A DNA stretch of 64,000 bases from Gemmatimonadota bacterium. Its GTDB lineage: Bacteria; Gemmatimonadota; Gemmatimonadetes; Longimicrobiales; Gaopeijiaceae. The position numbers and the translations under genes are program-made. Within the stretch, counting starts at the first letter, position 1. Every line of letters begins with the position of its first letter. The notes beneath the pieces are model-generated. The model did not search any database and was not told the DNA's origin. It saw nothing but the letters and a program-made list of their open reading frames with translations. Location: NCBI GenBank assembly GCA_028873595.1, contig JAPPOV010000003.1:82559-146558 (forward strand), given 5' to 3'. Positions 54,101 through 63,270 of this stretch are shown here, piece by piece.

Positions 54101-54622
54101 TCAGACCAGCTCCCACACCTTCGTAACGGAAGTACCGTGCGTGTTGCCGGCCTCGTAACAACGCGTCAACGCCCTGGTACAGCTAAGGGGTATGTATTTG
54201 TCCTTATGGAAGATACGCATGGCTACATCAATGTGATTATTAACCCTGACGTCTATCAACGTGATCGAGCTGCGGTGCGCATGGAGCCGTTCCTCACGGT
54301 ACGCGGCAGACTGCAGATAGACGGGGCCACCATCAACGTCATCGCCGACGAACTCCAGGCGCTGAGGGTCCCCGGCACACCGGTTCGTCGCCGGGGCTTC
54401 TCCCGAACACTTGCCACCGCAGAGAACGAGGAGACCGAACCAGCGGCCTTCACCCCGGAAGCTCCCTCCCAGAGGCTCGACTCGCCCGACCTCGAGCACC
54501 TTCCGACATCACTCCCCGCGCCACTCGAATATTGGGCCGAGAAGGACGAAGCCTCGGCGAGCCCCTATCAGTACCTCACTGCCCTGCGACAGAGCCCGCC
54601 GGGCATCAAGAACTTCGGGTAG
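51161..54622 (+). CDS. dnaE2: Error-prone DNA polymerase III alpha subunit DnaE2
   Basis: 1153 residues, GTG start. Order: PHP domain (VELHCHSGFSFLDGASHPEE, LTDHNGLYGSM), palm with the catalytic carboxylates in VPDIDLDFPRD and later in KIDFLALGMLSL, fingers, the beta-clamp region, helix-hairpin-helix (SALKRSAIENLIWVGG), and a C-terminal OB-fold (TVRVAGLVTTRQRPGTAKGY region, then INVIADELQAL). The OB fold end distinguishes it from short bacterial DnaE1. It does translesion synthesis with ImuB. Two patches of A/T-rich rare codons (52421-52489 and 54154-54265) break the otherwise uniform codon use. Confidence 0.93.
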   Translation: MTIPYVELHCHSGFSFLDGASHPEELVMRAVELGYPALALTDHNGLYGSMEFAQAAKVANLQSITGAELTLRECFPGVEEPESGHHVTLLAETPTGYANLCRLLTEAHMSSERGDPRLPLESLLLRPEGLILLTGCAKSPVTAALGSSVADGEALTHRLVRAFGPGNVFVELQENAVRGDSARNKSLGRLAGRLGLGVVATGNVHYHRPERHRLQDVLVSIHNRATLDGAHRARRANRLFHLAEPWEMRHRFQSRPEALTNTLLIAERCAEFDLTEDLGYEFPDFEGSERGGAIESLAALCLQRISELYEPGSTEESDAENRLHQELCLVDLHGLGGFFLVYRDIMQLAAEVAREVRGEAPRASSGLPAGRGRGSSVSSIICYLIGLSHIDPVKNNLFLGRFLNEALRSVPDIDLDFPRDIREKLILRVYQKYGQEHTGLVCTFPTYRLKSAVREIGKALDLPMGELEKLSKLAERRSASGLADEIASLPEFKDRADGHLWKLLGELAEDVSGLPRHISQHVGGMIISSRALVELVPVEPAAWEGRFLCQWDKDSCDDAGFIKIDFLALGMLSLVEESIDLISERHGEAPDLSRIDFDDEVIYDRINAGDTVGVFQIESRAQIQMLRRTKPRNLEDLAVQVAIVRPGPIVGGAVNPYVRRREMLRDVPGYEVPYPHPLLEEALGETLGVIIFQDQVLKVCQALASFTDGQAESLRRAMSRKRSTETLAAHWEAFRAGAEANGVEETTAREIFAQVAAFSEFGFPKSHAAAFGLLAYQSAWLRHYYPVEFYVGLFNNQPMGFYSLDALGRDARRNGIQTLLPDINRSRVECSAEGDDLRIGLGFLRDWGADIAERVVSERESGGPYRSLLDFLRRTPSALKRSAIENLIWVGGCGSFGLTRRELLWQAGLWLGPETDTKRTGGRENHAQTELALDTPYADLHFEDLDPHDRMVAEYRMLRFSTELHPLSLLHDALPQDTMGSDQLPHLRNGSTVRVAGLVTTRQRPGTAKGYVFVLMEDTHGYINVIINPDVYQRDRAAVRMEPFLTVRGRLQIDGATINVIADELQALRVPGTPVRRRGFSRTLATAENEETEPAAFTPEAPSQRLDSPDLEHLPTSLPAPLEYWAEKDEASASPYQYLTALRQSPPGIKNFG

Positions 54623-54663
54623 CCACCTTCGCCTACTTCACAGGCTCAATGACCCTGCTGGCC

Positions 54664-56760
54664 TCAACCACCTCCACCGCGGGGCCAGAAGTTGTTCTCC
54701 CGGTCCACATCCGGTGCATACCCACTGGGGTCCAGTTCCACTCGAGTCACCGACCCCGCACCGGCCGCGATGTCGATCTCGTACGAGTCGTTTCCGGCCA
54801 GCCAGTGATCCACAGGCACCTCGTGAACGAAGTCCATCCCGTTCGATGTCCGGATTCGCAGACGGGCCGGAAAAATCGCGTTACCGCGGTCCTCGATGGT
54901 GACGATCGCTCCACCCGAAGGTTTCGGTGCAACCCTGCCCACGGCATGATCGAGCGTCCACGTCTCGTAATAGAAGGACGTCCAGAACCAGTCGAGATCT
55001 TCCTCCGCGAACCGCTCGAAGGTGTTGAAGAAGTCCCACGGTGTCGGGAGTTTGAAGGCCCACTCCGCGATGAACGTGCGATATGCGGCGATCCAGTCGT
55101 CCTCTCCCATCACTTCGCGCAGCGCGACCATAAGGGCCGCCGGCTTGGGATACGACGCAATGCCGTAGCCTGAGCCCGGTTCGTAGTAGTCGCCATGGCG
55201 CATCAGGCTCTGCTCCTGCTCGGCCTCAGCGATCTGGAGGTAGCTCCGTGCACCGACACGGTGATGATCGATCCCCGGCCAGTACTCCATCTTGCTTTGA
55301 TCTTCGAGGAACGTCGTTGACCCTTCGTCCATCCAGGCGTGCCGCTTTTCGTCAGTTCCCACAATCATGGGAATCCACATGTGCCCGATTTCGTGCGATG
55401 TGACGTTGAAGAGGTCACTGGGCTCCTGGCCCTCGTACGCGCCCATCACGGTCATCATGGGCGACTCCATGCCCCCTTCGATGATGTCCTTCCCCTCGAC
55501 GGAGGTCATGTGCGGCCAGGGGTACGCGTAGCCCGTGTACTCTGAATGGAATTCGATGGACTGCTTCCCGTACAGCCACTGCTCTGCCCAGAGGGGAGCC
55601 ACGTCCTCCCGCCAGAATGAGTGGATCAGGACCCGGCGAGTCCCGTCGACAATGGGCTCGATCGGTGCCTCACCTGCGTCCGAGCCCTCGCTCCCCTCTT
55701 CGCCTGCCTCGTCCTCATCATCGGACGCAGACTCTCCCTGTTGCGGCCAGATCTGGTTCGCGACCTCTGCACTCGTGGCGTCCCAACGCTGGACGTTGGA
55801 CGTTGTCCATGTGAAGTCCCGCACGTTGGTGGCCGAGAACTCATAGGTCAGCCAACCGTCAGTGCCCTCGGCGGTTACGGTACCGGCTCCCCGCGAGGCG
55901 GCATCGGCAATTGTAACGAGCGTGTCGGCCGTCGAGGCCGCCTGGAGCTGATCCAGCGTAATTGCCGAGAAGACCTCCTCCGGATTCTGGAGGTCACCCG
56001 TGCCCATCACAGTCCACCCGGTCGGCACGGAAATCGACACGTCGTAGTCCCCGAACTCGTCGTAGAACTCAGCATTACCCATATACGGCTGGGCACTCCA
56101 ACCGCGCAGGTTGTCGAAGACGCCCATCTTCGGGAACCAGTACGCGACGAAGTACACCTCTTTGTCCGAGTGCCCCATCCGGCCGGCGCCGCGCTGCGGG
56201 AGGGTCACCTCCCAGTCGATATCGAGCTGAAGCGTATCGCCCGGTTCGAGCCGAATGGTCGGGCGTACCTCCATAAGGGTGCCGTCCACCTCCCAGCCGG
56301 CCCCCTCGGAAGCGGGCCGCTCCAGCAGATCTTCTCCGTCGGCTGCCAGGCTGGTGATCGTGATCCCCCCGGTGATCTCCTGCGAGTCGTAACGCGGAGA
56401 GCCTTCCTTGTGGAGGTTCTGATGAAGATGGAGGATCACAGAGTTCAGATTCGCAGGCGCATCGTGCGCGTACAGAATCTGAACCGTCCCTTCCAGCTTG
56501 GCCGTCTCTGGATCGAGGCGGGCGTCGATATCGTAGCTCGACCAGTTCTGCCAGTAATTGTGCCCCGGCGCCCCTGTCTCGCTCCGCCACCCGCGCTCCA
56601 GTGCGCGGTCGAACTCAGGCGAGTAGTCCACGGCTGCGGGGATCGCCCGTGCGATCTGGACGGGCTGATCCTGCGCCTCGGCCCACGAGCCGAATCCGAC
56701 CAGGAGCAAGGCGGCCATCCCGACCGAACGCATTCCGTGTTCCCTGTATGACCGTCCCAT
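54664..56760 (-). CDS. Exported M1-family metallopeptidase
   Basis: 698 residues from the ATG at 56760, with GAGGA upstream; signal peptide ends near GSWAEAQ. Catalytic zinc motif HEIGH followed by MDEGSTTFLED (the third ligand Glu about 19 residues later). An acidic insert (DDEDEAGEEGSEGSD) interrupts the middle. N-terminal beta-sandwich typical of M1. Likely periplasmic aminopeptidase. It starts 3 bases downstream of the MBL-fold gene end, so co-transcribed. Confidence 0.9.
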   Translation of the reverse strand: MGRSYREHGMRSVGMAALLLVGFGSWAEAQDQPVQIARAIPAAVDYSPEFDRALERGWRSETGAPGHNYWQNWSSYDIDARLDPETAKLEGTVQILYAHDAPANLNSVILHLHQNLHKEGSPRYDSQEITGGITITSLAADGEDLLERPASEGAGWEVDGTLMEVRPTIRLEPGDTLQLDIDWEVTLPQRGAGRMGHSDKEVYFVAYWFPKMGVFDNLRGWSAQPYMGNAEFYDEFGDYDVSISVPTGWTVMGTGDLQNPEEVFSAITLDQLQAASTADTLVTIADAASRGAGTVTAEGTDGWLTYEFSATNVRDFTWTTSNVQRWDATSAEVANQIWPQQGESASDDEDEAGEEGSEGSDAGEAPIEPIVDGTRRVLIHSFWREDVAPLWAEQWLYGKQSIEFHSEYTGYAYPWPHMTSVEGKDIIEGGMESPMMTVMGAYEGQEPSDLFNVTSHEIGHMWIPMIVGTDEKRHAWMDEGSTTFLEDQSKMEYWPGIDHHRVGARSYLQIAEAEQEQSLMRHGDYYEPGSGYGIASYPKPAALMVALREVMGEDDWIAAYRTFIAEWAFKLPTPWDFFNTFERFAEEDLDWFWTSFYYETWTLDHAVGRVAPKPSGGAIVTIEDRGNAIFPARLRIRTSNGMDFVHEVPVDHWLAGNDSYEIDIAAGAGSVTRVELDPSGYAPDVDRENNFWPRGGGG

Positions 56761-56762
56761 GA

Positions 56763-57647
56763 CTAGGGATTCCTCTTGATGTAGAACATCACCCCCGCCC
56801 AATCTGTCGCGGCCGGGAACATGTCGAAGTAGCGATTCACACGATCCTCGCCCATGAAGGGCGCGAGTTCCTCACGCACCTCCTTCTCGAAGGCAGCGGC
56901 GTCCTCGTCCTCTCTGCCCTCGTCGATCGCAACCCGAACTCGAGATTCAAGCGCCTCGAGCCGCTCCATCAACTGCAGTCGACGCTTCTCGACGTCTTCG
57001 TGAAGCCCGAAGTGCGTCGCACCGAACCGCTCCGGCCCGATCTCTCCGATTTCCTGAAGCGTGCGCGCCCAATCGGGAAGATTCACAGCGGGAGGCGGCG
57101 TGGGCGGATGTTGCGGCCCTCCCGCCAACGCGATTCCCATCGAATCACCCGAGAACAGGGTTCCGTCTCCCTCGTCGAGGTACGCCAGATGGTGCGAGAT
57201 GTGGCCTGGCGTGGAAATCGGCCGTAGCCCCGCGACACCGCGAGGCTCATCAGCCCTCCACACATCGAGTCGATTCACATCCACCGGCTTCACCTCACCC
57301 CAGAGTCTGTCGTGAAGGTCACCGAACGTCCTCCTCGTGCTGGAGACGAGCCGCTCGGGATTCACCATATGAGACGCGCCATCCTCGTGAACGAGCACAC
57401 GAGCGTTGGGGAAATGATCCAGCAGAAAACCGGTCGCACCCGCGTGGTCCAAATGGATGTGTGTGAGGAGCACGAAGCGCAGATCCCGCGGGCCGATGCC
57501 GCGTGACGCGAGTTCGTCGATCAAACGCTCGAGAGTGGTGGTCGGCCCCGGGTCGATGATCGTCGGCTCGACCCCGTCTACGAGGTAACACGCGATCGCA
57601 CCCTCGAGGTCGAGGTGCTGGAGGTCAATGCACTGATGATTGTTCAC
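56763..57647 (-). CDS. MBL-fold metallohydrolase
   Basis: 294 residues. Metal ligands in LLTHIHLDHAGA (HxHxDH), TPGHISHHLAYLDEG and LFSGDSMG, with a final FGATHFGLHED. The extra helical tail (ERLEALESRVRVAIDEGRED) is like the RNase Z/glyoxalase II-type hydrolases of unknown substrate. First of a pair with the M1 peptidase. Confidence 0.9.
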   Translation of the reverse strand: MNNHQCIDLQHLDLEGAIACYLVDGVEPTIIDPGPTTTLERLIDELASRGIGPRDLRFVLLTHIHLDHAGATGFLLDHFPNARVLVHEDGASHMVNPERLVSSTRRTFGDLHDRLWGEVKPVDVNRLDVWRADEPRGVAGLRPISTPGHISHHLAYLDEGDGTLFSGDSMGIALAGGPQHPPTPPPAVNLPDWARTLQEIGEIGPERFGATHFGLHEDVEKRRLQLMERLEALESRVRVAIDEGREDEDAAAFEKEVREELAPFMGEDRVNRYFDMFPAATDWAGVMFYIKRNP

Positions 57648-57695
57648 TGCGTCGTCGTCCTGGTAGCGAGGGCACGCCTCGAGTCATCGGATGAG

Positions 57696-57724
57696 AAAAG
57701 GGGCACCCGTTCGACGGGCACCCC
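57696..57724 (-). terminator. Rho-independent terminator after gltA
   Basis: On the minus strand GGGG and CCCGT arms pair with ACGGG and CCCC around a TCG loop (two-base internal mismatch), followed by TTTTC. It lies 35 bases beyond the citrate synthase stop. Confidence 0.7.
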
Positions 57725-57758
57725 TCGTGTCACTCAAACGTGTACGCTTGTACCCGAA

Positions 57759-59069
57759 TCAGGTGCGCTCATGCATCGGCACGAAATCCCGTTCGTCGGA
57801 TCCGTGGAACACCTGGCGAGGCCGGGCGATCCGCTGCTCCGGGTCGTTCAGCAGCTCCTCCCACTGGGCGAGCCATCCGACCGTCCGCGGGATTGCGAAC
57901 AGGACTGGGAACATCTCGACCGGAAAGCCCATCGCCTGATAGATGAGCCCGGAGTAGAAGTCGACGTTCGGGTAAAGGTTACGCTCGACGAAGAAGTCCT
58001 CGTTGAGCGCGATCTTCTCCAGTTCGAGCGCGATATCGAGCAGCGGATTGCGACCCGTGACTTCGAAGACTTCGTCCGCCGTACGCTTGATGATGCTCGC
58101 GCGGGGATCGTACGCCTTGTAGACCCGATGGCCGAAGCCCATGAGACGCTCTTCGCGGCGCTTCACCCCTTCCATGAAGGCGGGAATGTTGTCGACACTC
58201 CCAATGCGTGCGAGCATGCGCAGTACCGCCTCGTTCGCACCGCCGTGAAGTGGCCCGTAGAGGGCACCCATGGCCCCCGCCAGCGCAGAATACGGATCGG
58301 CCTGCGCGGACCCGATCACCCGCATCGTCGTGGCAGAGCAGTTCTGCTCGTGGTCCGCGTGCAAGATGAAGAGCACATCGAGCGCACGCTCCAGGACCGG
58401 GTTCGGCTTGTACTCTCGCGTGCCGATCCGGAAGAGCATGTTCAGGAAGTTTGCCGTGTAGCCGAGCTCGTTCTCCGGGTACACGTACGGAAGCCCACGA
58501 TGGTGTCGGTACGCGTACGCCGAGAGGGTCGGCATCTTGGCGATGAGCCGAATGATCTGCTGCCAGCGAGCGTCCGGATCTTCGACGGTCTTGGCCTCGG
58601 GATAAAAGGACGAGAGCGCAGCGACACCGCTCATGACCATGCCCATGGCATGCGCGTCGTAGCGAAAGCCGGAAAACAGCTCCGTGATGTTCTCGTGGAC
58701 GTACGTATGGAACGTGACTTCGTGCACGAAGTCGTCGAGCTGGCTCTGCGTGGGAAGCTCACCCTTCAGCAAGAGGTAAGAAACCTCCAGGTGTGAGCTG
58801 CGCTCCGCGAGCTGATCGATCGGGTATCCACGGTACCGGAGGATCCCCTTCCCGCCGTCGATATACGTGATGGTACTGCGCGTCGACGCGGTGTTCGTGT
58901 AGCCGGGATCGTACGTCATCATCCCGAAGTCGTCGTCCTGGACCTTGATCTGGCGAAGGTCCATCGCCCGAATCACGTCTCCATCGAGGATCTCGACTTC
59001 GTAGTCCCGACCGGTTCTGTTGTCGCGAATGGAAAGGGTGTTCGTGCCCTCGCTCCCGTTCTCTGACAT
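57759..59069 (-). CDS. gltA: Citrate synthase
   Basis: 436 residues from the ATG at 59069, with GGAG five bases upstream; an earlier ATG at 59093 lacks one. Condenses acetyl-CoA with oxaloacetate. Active-site His in LHADHEQNCSATTMRVIGS, second His in GPLHGGANEAVLRML, Asp in MGFGHRVYKAYDPRA. The N-terminal beta part (YEVEILDGDVIRAM) indicates the type II hexameric form. Confidence 0.97.
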   Translation of the reverse strand: MSENGSEGTNTLSIRDNRTGRDYEVEILDGDVIRAMDLRQIKVQDDDFGMMTYDPGYTNTASTRSTITYIDGGKGILRYRGYPIDQLAERSSHLEVSYLLLKGELPTQSQLDDFVHEVTFHTYVHENITELFSGFRYDAHAMGMVMSGVAALSSFYPEAKTVEDPDARWQQIIRLIAKMPTLSAYAYRHHRGLPYVYPENELGYTANFLNMLFRIGTREYKPNPVLERALDVLFILHADHEQNCSATTMRVIGSAQADPYSALAGAMGALYGPLHGGANEAVLRMLARIGSVDNIPAFMEGVKRREERLMGFGHRVYKAYDPRASIIKRTADEVFEVTGRNPLLDIALELEKIALNEDFFVERNLYPNVDFYSGLIYQAMGFPVEMFPVLFAIPRTVGWLAQWEELLNDPEQRIARPRQVFHGSDERDFVPMHERT

Positions 59070-59339
59070 GTGTGCTCCGTGTATGCCGGCCATAGGTCGC
59101 GGGACAGCCGACGCTTCAAATTCGAATACAGCCCGTCAATATATCGTCGTCGGAGAATCGCCCCAAGGCGTGAAGGGTGCTAAAACCCGACAACAGGCTC
59201 AGGGTTGCGCTGACGAAAACGGAGCTCGTTCCAAGGCCACTCAGGTCGCCGCCGGAATGTTCGACGGTAGATGTGTCGCACCGTTCGAGCCGTCGGTCCG
59301 ATCCGTGCGTGCGGGAGTAGCTGTCTCAAGAACTGGAAG

Positions 59340-59422
59340 TACCGGGGGCGGGAATCGAACCCGCACGTCCTTGCGGACAGCGGCTTTTGAGGCCGCCGCG
59401 TCTACCGTTCCGCCACCCCGGC
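59340..59422 (-). tRNA. tRNA-Leu (CAA)
   Basis: Minus strand 83 bases. Acceptor GCCGGGG pairs with CCCCGGT (G-U at the top), D arm GCGGAACGGTAGACGC, anticodon stem GCGGC/GCCGC with loop CTCAAAA giving anticodon CAA, a long variable arm (TGTCCGCAAGGACG), and T arm GCGGGTTCGATTCCCGC. The long variable arm and anticodon agree on leucine. CCA is not encoded. Confidence 0.95.
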
Positions 59423-59682
59423 GAGCTGTCTCAAGGACCGCAATATCGCCTCGCTACGGGCCCTCGTCGAGTGATGCTTCGGCGGCATTCCGCGCCATCG
59501 GGTCAGTGGACCGCCGTCCCCGAACCACCTGACACCTGCCGGATGTAGTTGGACGGTGCATTCCCGACCGTTCCCACCCTGACACAGCCCTCGACTTTAA
59601 CCATCGTTAGAGTCTGGGATGCGACGGCACCGGTGGTTCCGGTGCGGCCCCACCTGACAGACGTTTCAACCGCGGAGCCATT

Positions 59683-62394
59683 GTGGCGGACCACACACGC
59701 GACCCATTCGGCGCGCTGACCAGTATCGATCTCCCCGAAGGTGCGACTTCGTTCTACAAGCTGTCGCGTCTCGAGGACGAAGGCATCATTGACACCCTGG
59801 ACCGCCTCCCTTTCTCGGTGCGTATTCTGCTGGAGAACGCCCTTCGGCACGCCGGTGGCTCATATGTGAGCCAGGATCATGTGCGCTCCGTAGCGCAGTG
59901 GAGCCCGACCAACTCGGGCGCGGACCTGCCGTTCATGCCGAGCCGCGTTGTCCTTCAGGATTTCACGGGCGTACCTGCGGTCGTGGACCTTGCAGCGATG
60001 CGCGACGGGATTCGCGAGCTGGGCGGTGACCCGGCCCGGATCAACCCGGTCGTCCCGGCCGACCTGGTCATCGACCACTCTGTTCAGGTCGACTACTTCG
60101 GCTTCAAAGACGCCTTCCGACTCAATGTCGAAAAGGAATTCGAGCGGAACCGCGAGCGATACGCGCTTCTCCGCTGGGCTCAGGAAGCATTCAACAACTT
60201 CTCGGTCGTCCCGCCGGGCACGGGCATCGTGCACCAGGTCAACCTCGAGTACCTCGCATCGGTGATCCACCGCCGAGAACATGACGGGGCGTTCCTGGCG
60301 TACCCGGACACGCTCGTCGGAACTGACTCGCACACCACGATGGTGAACGGCCTCGGCGTCGTCGGCTGGGGTGTAGGTGGCATCGAGGCCGAGGCGGTCG
60401 TCCTCGGTCAGCCGTACTACATGCTTCTCCCAGAGGTCGTCGGGATGAAGTTGACCGGTACGCTGCCGGAGGGCGCGACTGCGACGGACCTGGTGCTTCG
60501 TGTGACCGAGATGCTGCGAGAGCATGGTGTGGTGGGCCGGTTTGTGGAGTACTACGGGGCCGGCCTCAGCAATCTCAGCCTGCCCGACATGGCGACTCTG
60601 GCCAACATGTCGCCCGAATATGGAGCGACGATCGGCTTCTTCCCGGTCGACGACTCGACGCTCCAGTACCTGCGCGGCACCGGTCGGGACGAGAACATGA
60701 TCGCCCGTGTCGAGGCCGTCTCGAAGGAACTCGGCCTCTTTCGGACCGACGAGACGCCCGATCCGGAGTTCACGTCGAAGCTGGAACTCGACCTCTCGAC
60801 CGTCGAACCGAGCCTCGCTGGCCCGAAGCGACCGCAGGACCGGATCCGCATGGTCGACATGGGCCGCCAGTTCGAGAAGGACCTCCCAGCACTGGTCCCG
60901 TCCGGGTTCGAACTCAACGGAGACCGCACCGTCGAAGTGAAGGACGACGGCAATACGATGGAGATCTCCGACGGAACTGTCGTGATCGCGTCCATCACGA
61001 GCTGCACGAACACATCGAACCCCTCAGTGATGGTCGGGGCCGGGCTCCTTGCGAAAAAGGCCGTGGAAAGAGGTCTCGACGTGAAACCGTGGGTGAAGAC
61101 CGCCATGGCGCCAGGCAGCCAGGTGGTCACGGACTACCTCACCGAATCCGGCCTCCTGCCCTACCTCGAGCAGCTTCGCTTTCATGTGGTCGGGTACGGG
61201 TGCATGACCTGTATCGGAAACTCCGGCCCACTTCCCGAGCACATCAACGACGCAGTCGATGCACACGGCCTCGTCGTATCATCCGTGCTTTCCGGCAACC
61301 GAAACTTCGAAGCGCGGATTCACCCGCTGGTGCGGGCGAACTACCTGGCGTCGCCCGGCCTCGTGGTGGCATACGCGATCGCCGGGCGCATGGACCTGGA
61401 CCTCGACAAGGATCCTCTCGGTACCGGCAGCGACGGAGAGCCCGTCTACCTGCGTGACATCTGGCCCTCACCAGAGGAAGTCGCCGAAACGGTGGCCACC
61501 TCACTGAAGCCTGAGATGTTCACGGACCGCTACGCGGTCGTCTCCACGGGCGACGAGAACTGGCAGGCTCTCCCCCTCCCTGAGGAGAGCAACCTCTACG
61601 AATGGGACGCAGACTCCACATACGTGCGCCGTCCGCCCTTCTTCGAGGGCATGTCGATGGACGTACCGGCCTCCGAAGATGTGAAGGGCGCACGGGTCCT
61701 CGCCCTTATGGGCCAGTCGGTCACGACCGACCACATCTCGCCGGCGGGCGCCATCCCGAAGGCCGAGCCCGCAGGCCTCTATCTGCGTGAGCACGACGTA
61801 AAGGTGAAGGACTTCAATACCTTCGGGTCCCGCCGCGGGAACCATGAAGTCATGATGCGCGGCACCTTCGGGAATGTCCGCATCAAGAACCTCCTCCTCG
61901 ACGGCAAGGAAGGTGGATATACCGAACACCTGCCGACCGGCGAAGTCATGCCGATCTACGATGCCTCGATGAAGTACCAAGCCGATGGTACGCCGCTGAT
62001 CGTGCTCGCAGGACAGGAGTACGGCACAGGTAGCTCCCGTGACTGGGCGGCCAAAGGCACCATCCTGCTCGGCGTGAAGGCTGTGATCGCGGAGAGCTTC
62101 GAGCGGATCCATCGAAGCAACCTCGTCGGAATGGGGGTCCTCCCGCTGGAGTTCCAGGACGGCGACACGCCGGCCTCTCTGGGACTCACCGGCCGGGAGG
62201 CGTTCGACATTACTGGTATCGCCGACGGACTCGAGCCCGGATGTACACTCGACGTGACCGCGACCGCGGAAGACGGATCGGTGACGACCTTCAAGGCGAA
62301 CGCGCGCCTCGATTCGGATGTCGACGTCGAGTACTACGTGAACGGCGGGATCCTGCAGACCGTTCTTCGGAAGATGGCGCGGGGAGAGATGTAG
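59683..62394 (+). CDS. acnA: Aconitate hydratase, AcnA type
   Basis: 903 residues, GTG start with GGAG 8 bases upstream. Isomerises citrate to isocitrate. Cluster cysteines in [13 protein letters not shown] and [14 protein letters not shown], substrate loops [22 protein letters not shown] (parts) and [12 protein letters not shown] near the C-terminal swivel domain. Length and motifs fit the AcnA/IRP clade. Separated from gltA by tRNA-Leu. Confidence 0.97.
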   Translation: MADHTRDPFGALTSIDLPEGATSFYKLSRLEDEGIIDTLDRLPFSVRILLENALRHAGGSYVSQDHVRSVAQWSPTNSGADLPFMPSRVVLQDFTGVPAVVDLAAMRDGIRELGGDPARINPVVPADLVIDHSVQVDYFGFKDAFRLNVEKEFERNRERYALLRWAQEAFNNFSVVPPGTGIVHQVNLEYLASVIHRREHDGAFLAYPDTLVGTDSHTTMVNGLGVVGWGVGGIEAEAVVLGQPYYMLLPEVVGMKLTGTLPEGATATDLVLRVTEMLREHGVVGRFVEYYGAGLSNLSLPDMATLANMSPEYGATIGFFPVDDSTLQYLRGTGRDENMIARVEAVSKELGLFRTDETPDPEFTSKLELDLSTVEPSLAGPKRPQDRIRMVDMGRQFEKDLPALVPSGFELNGDRTVEVKDDGNTMEISDGTVVIASITSCTNTSNPSVMVGAGLLAKKAVERGLDVKPWVKTAMAPGSQVVTDYLTESGLLPYLEQLRFHVVGYGCMTCIGNSGPLPEHINDAVDAHGLVVSSVLSGNRNFEARIHPLVRANYLASPGLVVAYAIAGRMDLDLDKDPLGTGSDGEPVYLRDIWPSPEEVAETVATSLKPEMFTDRYAVVSTGDENWQALPLPEESNLYEWDADSTYVRRPPFFEGMSMDVPASEDVKGARVLALMGQSVTTDHISPAGAIPKAEPAGLYLREHDVKVKDFNTFGSRRGNHEVMMRGTFGNVRIKNLLLDGKEGGYTEHLPTGEVMPIYDASMKYQADGTPLIVLAGQEYGTGSSRDWAAKGTILLGVKAVIAESFERIHRSNLVGMGVLPLEFQDGDTPASLGLTGREAFDITGIADGLEPGCTLDVTATAEDGSVTTFKANARLDSDVDVEYYVNGGILQTVLRKMARGEM

Positions 62395-62427
62395 CCGACG
62401 ACGCCACGCGAATCGCGCCAGGCATGA

Positions 62428-62455
62428 GGGGCGGGCACCGTGCGGTGTCCGCCCC
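62428..62455. terminator. Terminator between convergent acnA and the membrane protein gene
   Basis: GGGGCGGGCACC (62428-62439) pairs with GGTGTCCGCCCC (62444-62455) around GTGC with one G-T pair, then TTGTT. It terminates acnA and probably also the opposing gene. Confidence 0.8.
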
Positions 62456-62491
62456 TTGTTCGTGCGCGCGCGTGCCTCGGCTCAAGGTCCT

Positions 62492-63259
62492 CTAAACCAC
62501 GTCCTCCTGCGCGGCCTTCGGGGGCCCGAGGACCTCCTGCAGGATGACCGCCTGGCGTAGCGCAGAAGCACTGTCGCTCAGCAACTGAACGCGAACGGCC
62601 TTTGCGTCTCTGGAAAGCGTCCTCTCGAGCGGATCGAGTCCGTCCTGTTCCGATGGTGACCGTTCCGAGGGGTCCGTCCCGTACTCCGCGTGGGCCTGGT
62701 GAAGAGTGTGCGAGGGAACCGCTCGAGCCGGTCCTCGCGTCGCGGGGACCCCCGTGCCGAGCGTTCGTCGAGACATCGGGACACGCTCGCGCGCCCGCTC
62801 ATCACGGTGTCGCTGCCGCTCGACCCACCGCTCCTGCTCCTCGGCCCGATCGCTCCGCGCGCGATCCTGGCGTCGAGCCTCGGCCCTCGCGTCTGCTTCC
62901 GCCTGCTCCATCCGCTTACGCTCGACATCGAGCTTCTCAGCCATACCAGCAAGCTCTTCCAGCAGACCGCCGGGCAGCATCGTGCGCGACGAGGATTTCT
63001 GCGACTCGATCCCGCGAGGCGCCGGTGGAGGCGGGCTGCCACTCCGTGTCGCTTCGTCATCGTAGGAGGGGTCATCATCGTACGTTGGGAGATCAGCAGG
63101 CGACGTCTGCTCCCACTCGAACTCCCATTCGCCCGGCGTTCGATCGCCGGTAGGGACCTCTTCGACGGGCCCACCACCGCTCTTCGCCTTACGGCTGCGC
63201 GCGATCGACTCGATGATCGAAAAGAAGATGATCACCGCGAAGAAGATGAGTTCTTCCAT
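62492..63259 (-). CDS. Membrane-anchored coiled-coil protein linked to floA
   Basis: 255 residues. One N-terminal membrane helix (LIFFAVIIFFSIIESIAR), then an acidic Pro/Tyr-rich stretch (about 30-95), then a long charged Arg/Glu coiled coil (about 97-160) and a polar tail ending in LRQAVILQEVLGPPK. No known domain recognised; similar proteins follow floA in other genomes in my memory. It starts 11 bases after the flotillin-like gene, so a shared scaffold role is possible. Confidence 0.75.
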   Translation of the reverse strand: MEELIFFAVIIFFSIIESIARSRKAKSGGGPVEEVPTGDRTPGEWEFEWEQTSPADLPTYDDDPSYDDEATRSGSPPPPAPRGIESQKSSSRTMLPGGLLEELAGMAEKLDVERKRMEQAEADARAEARRQDRARSDRAEEQERWVERQRHRDERARERVPMSRRTLGTGVPATRGPARAVPSHTLHQAHAEYGTDPSERSPSEQDGLDPLERTLSRDAKAVRVQLLSDSASALRQAVILQEVLGPPKAAQEDVV

Positions 63260-63270
63260 GGGTCAGCGAG

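Noticed and set aside
55621..56751. 376-codon plus-strand ORF inside the M1 peptidase gene
   Set aside because: Antisense to a full-length enzyme with an intact zinc motif; composition typical of a shadow.
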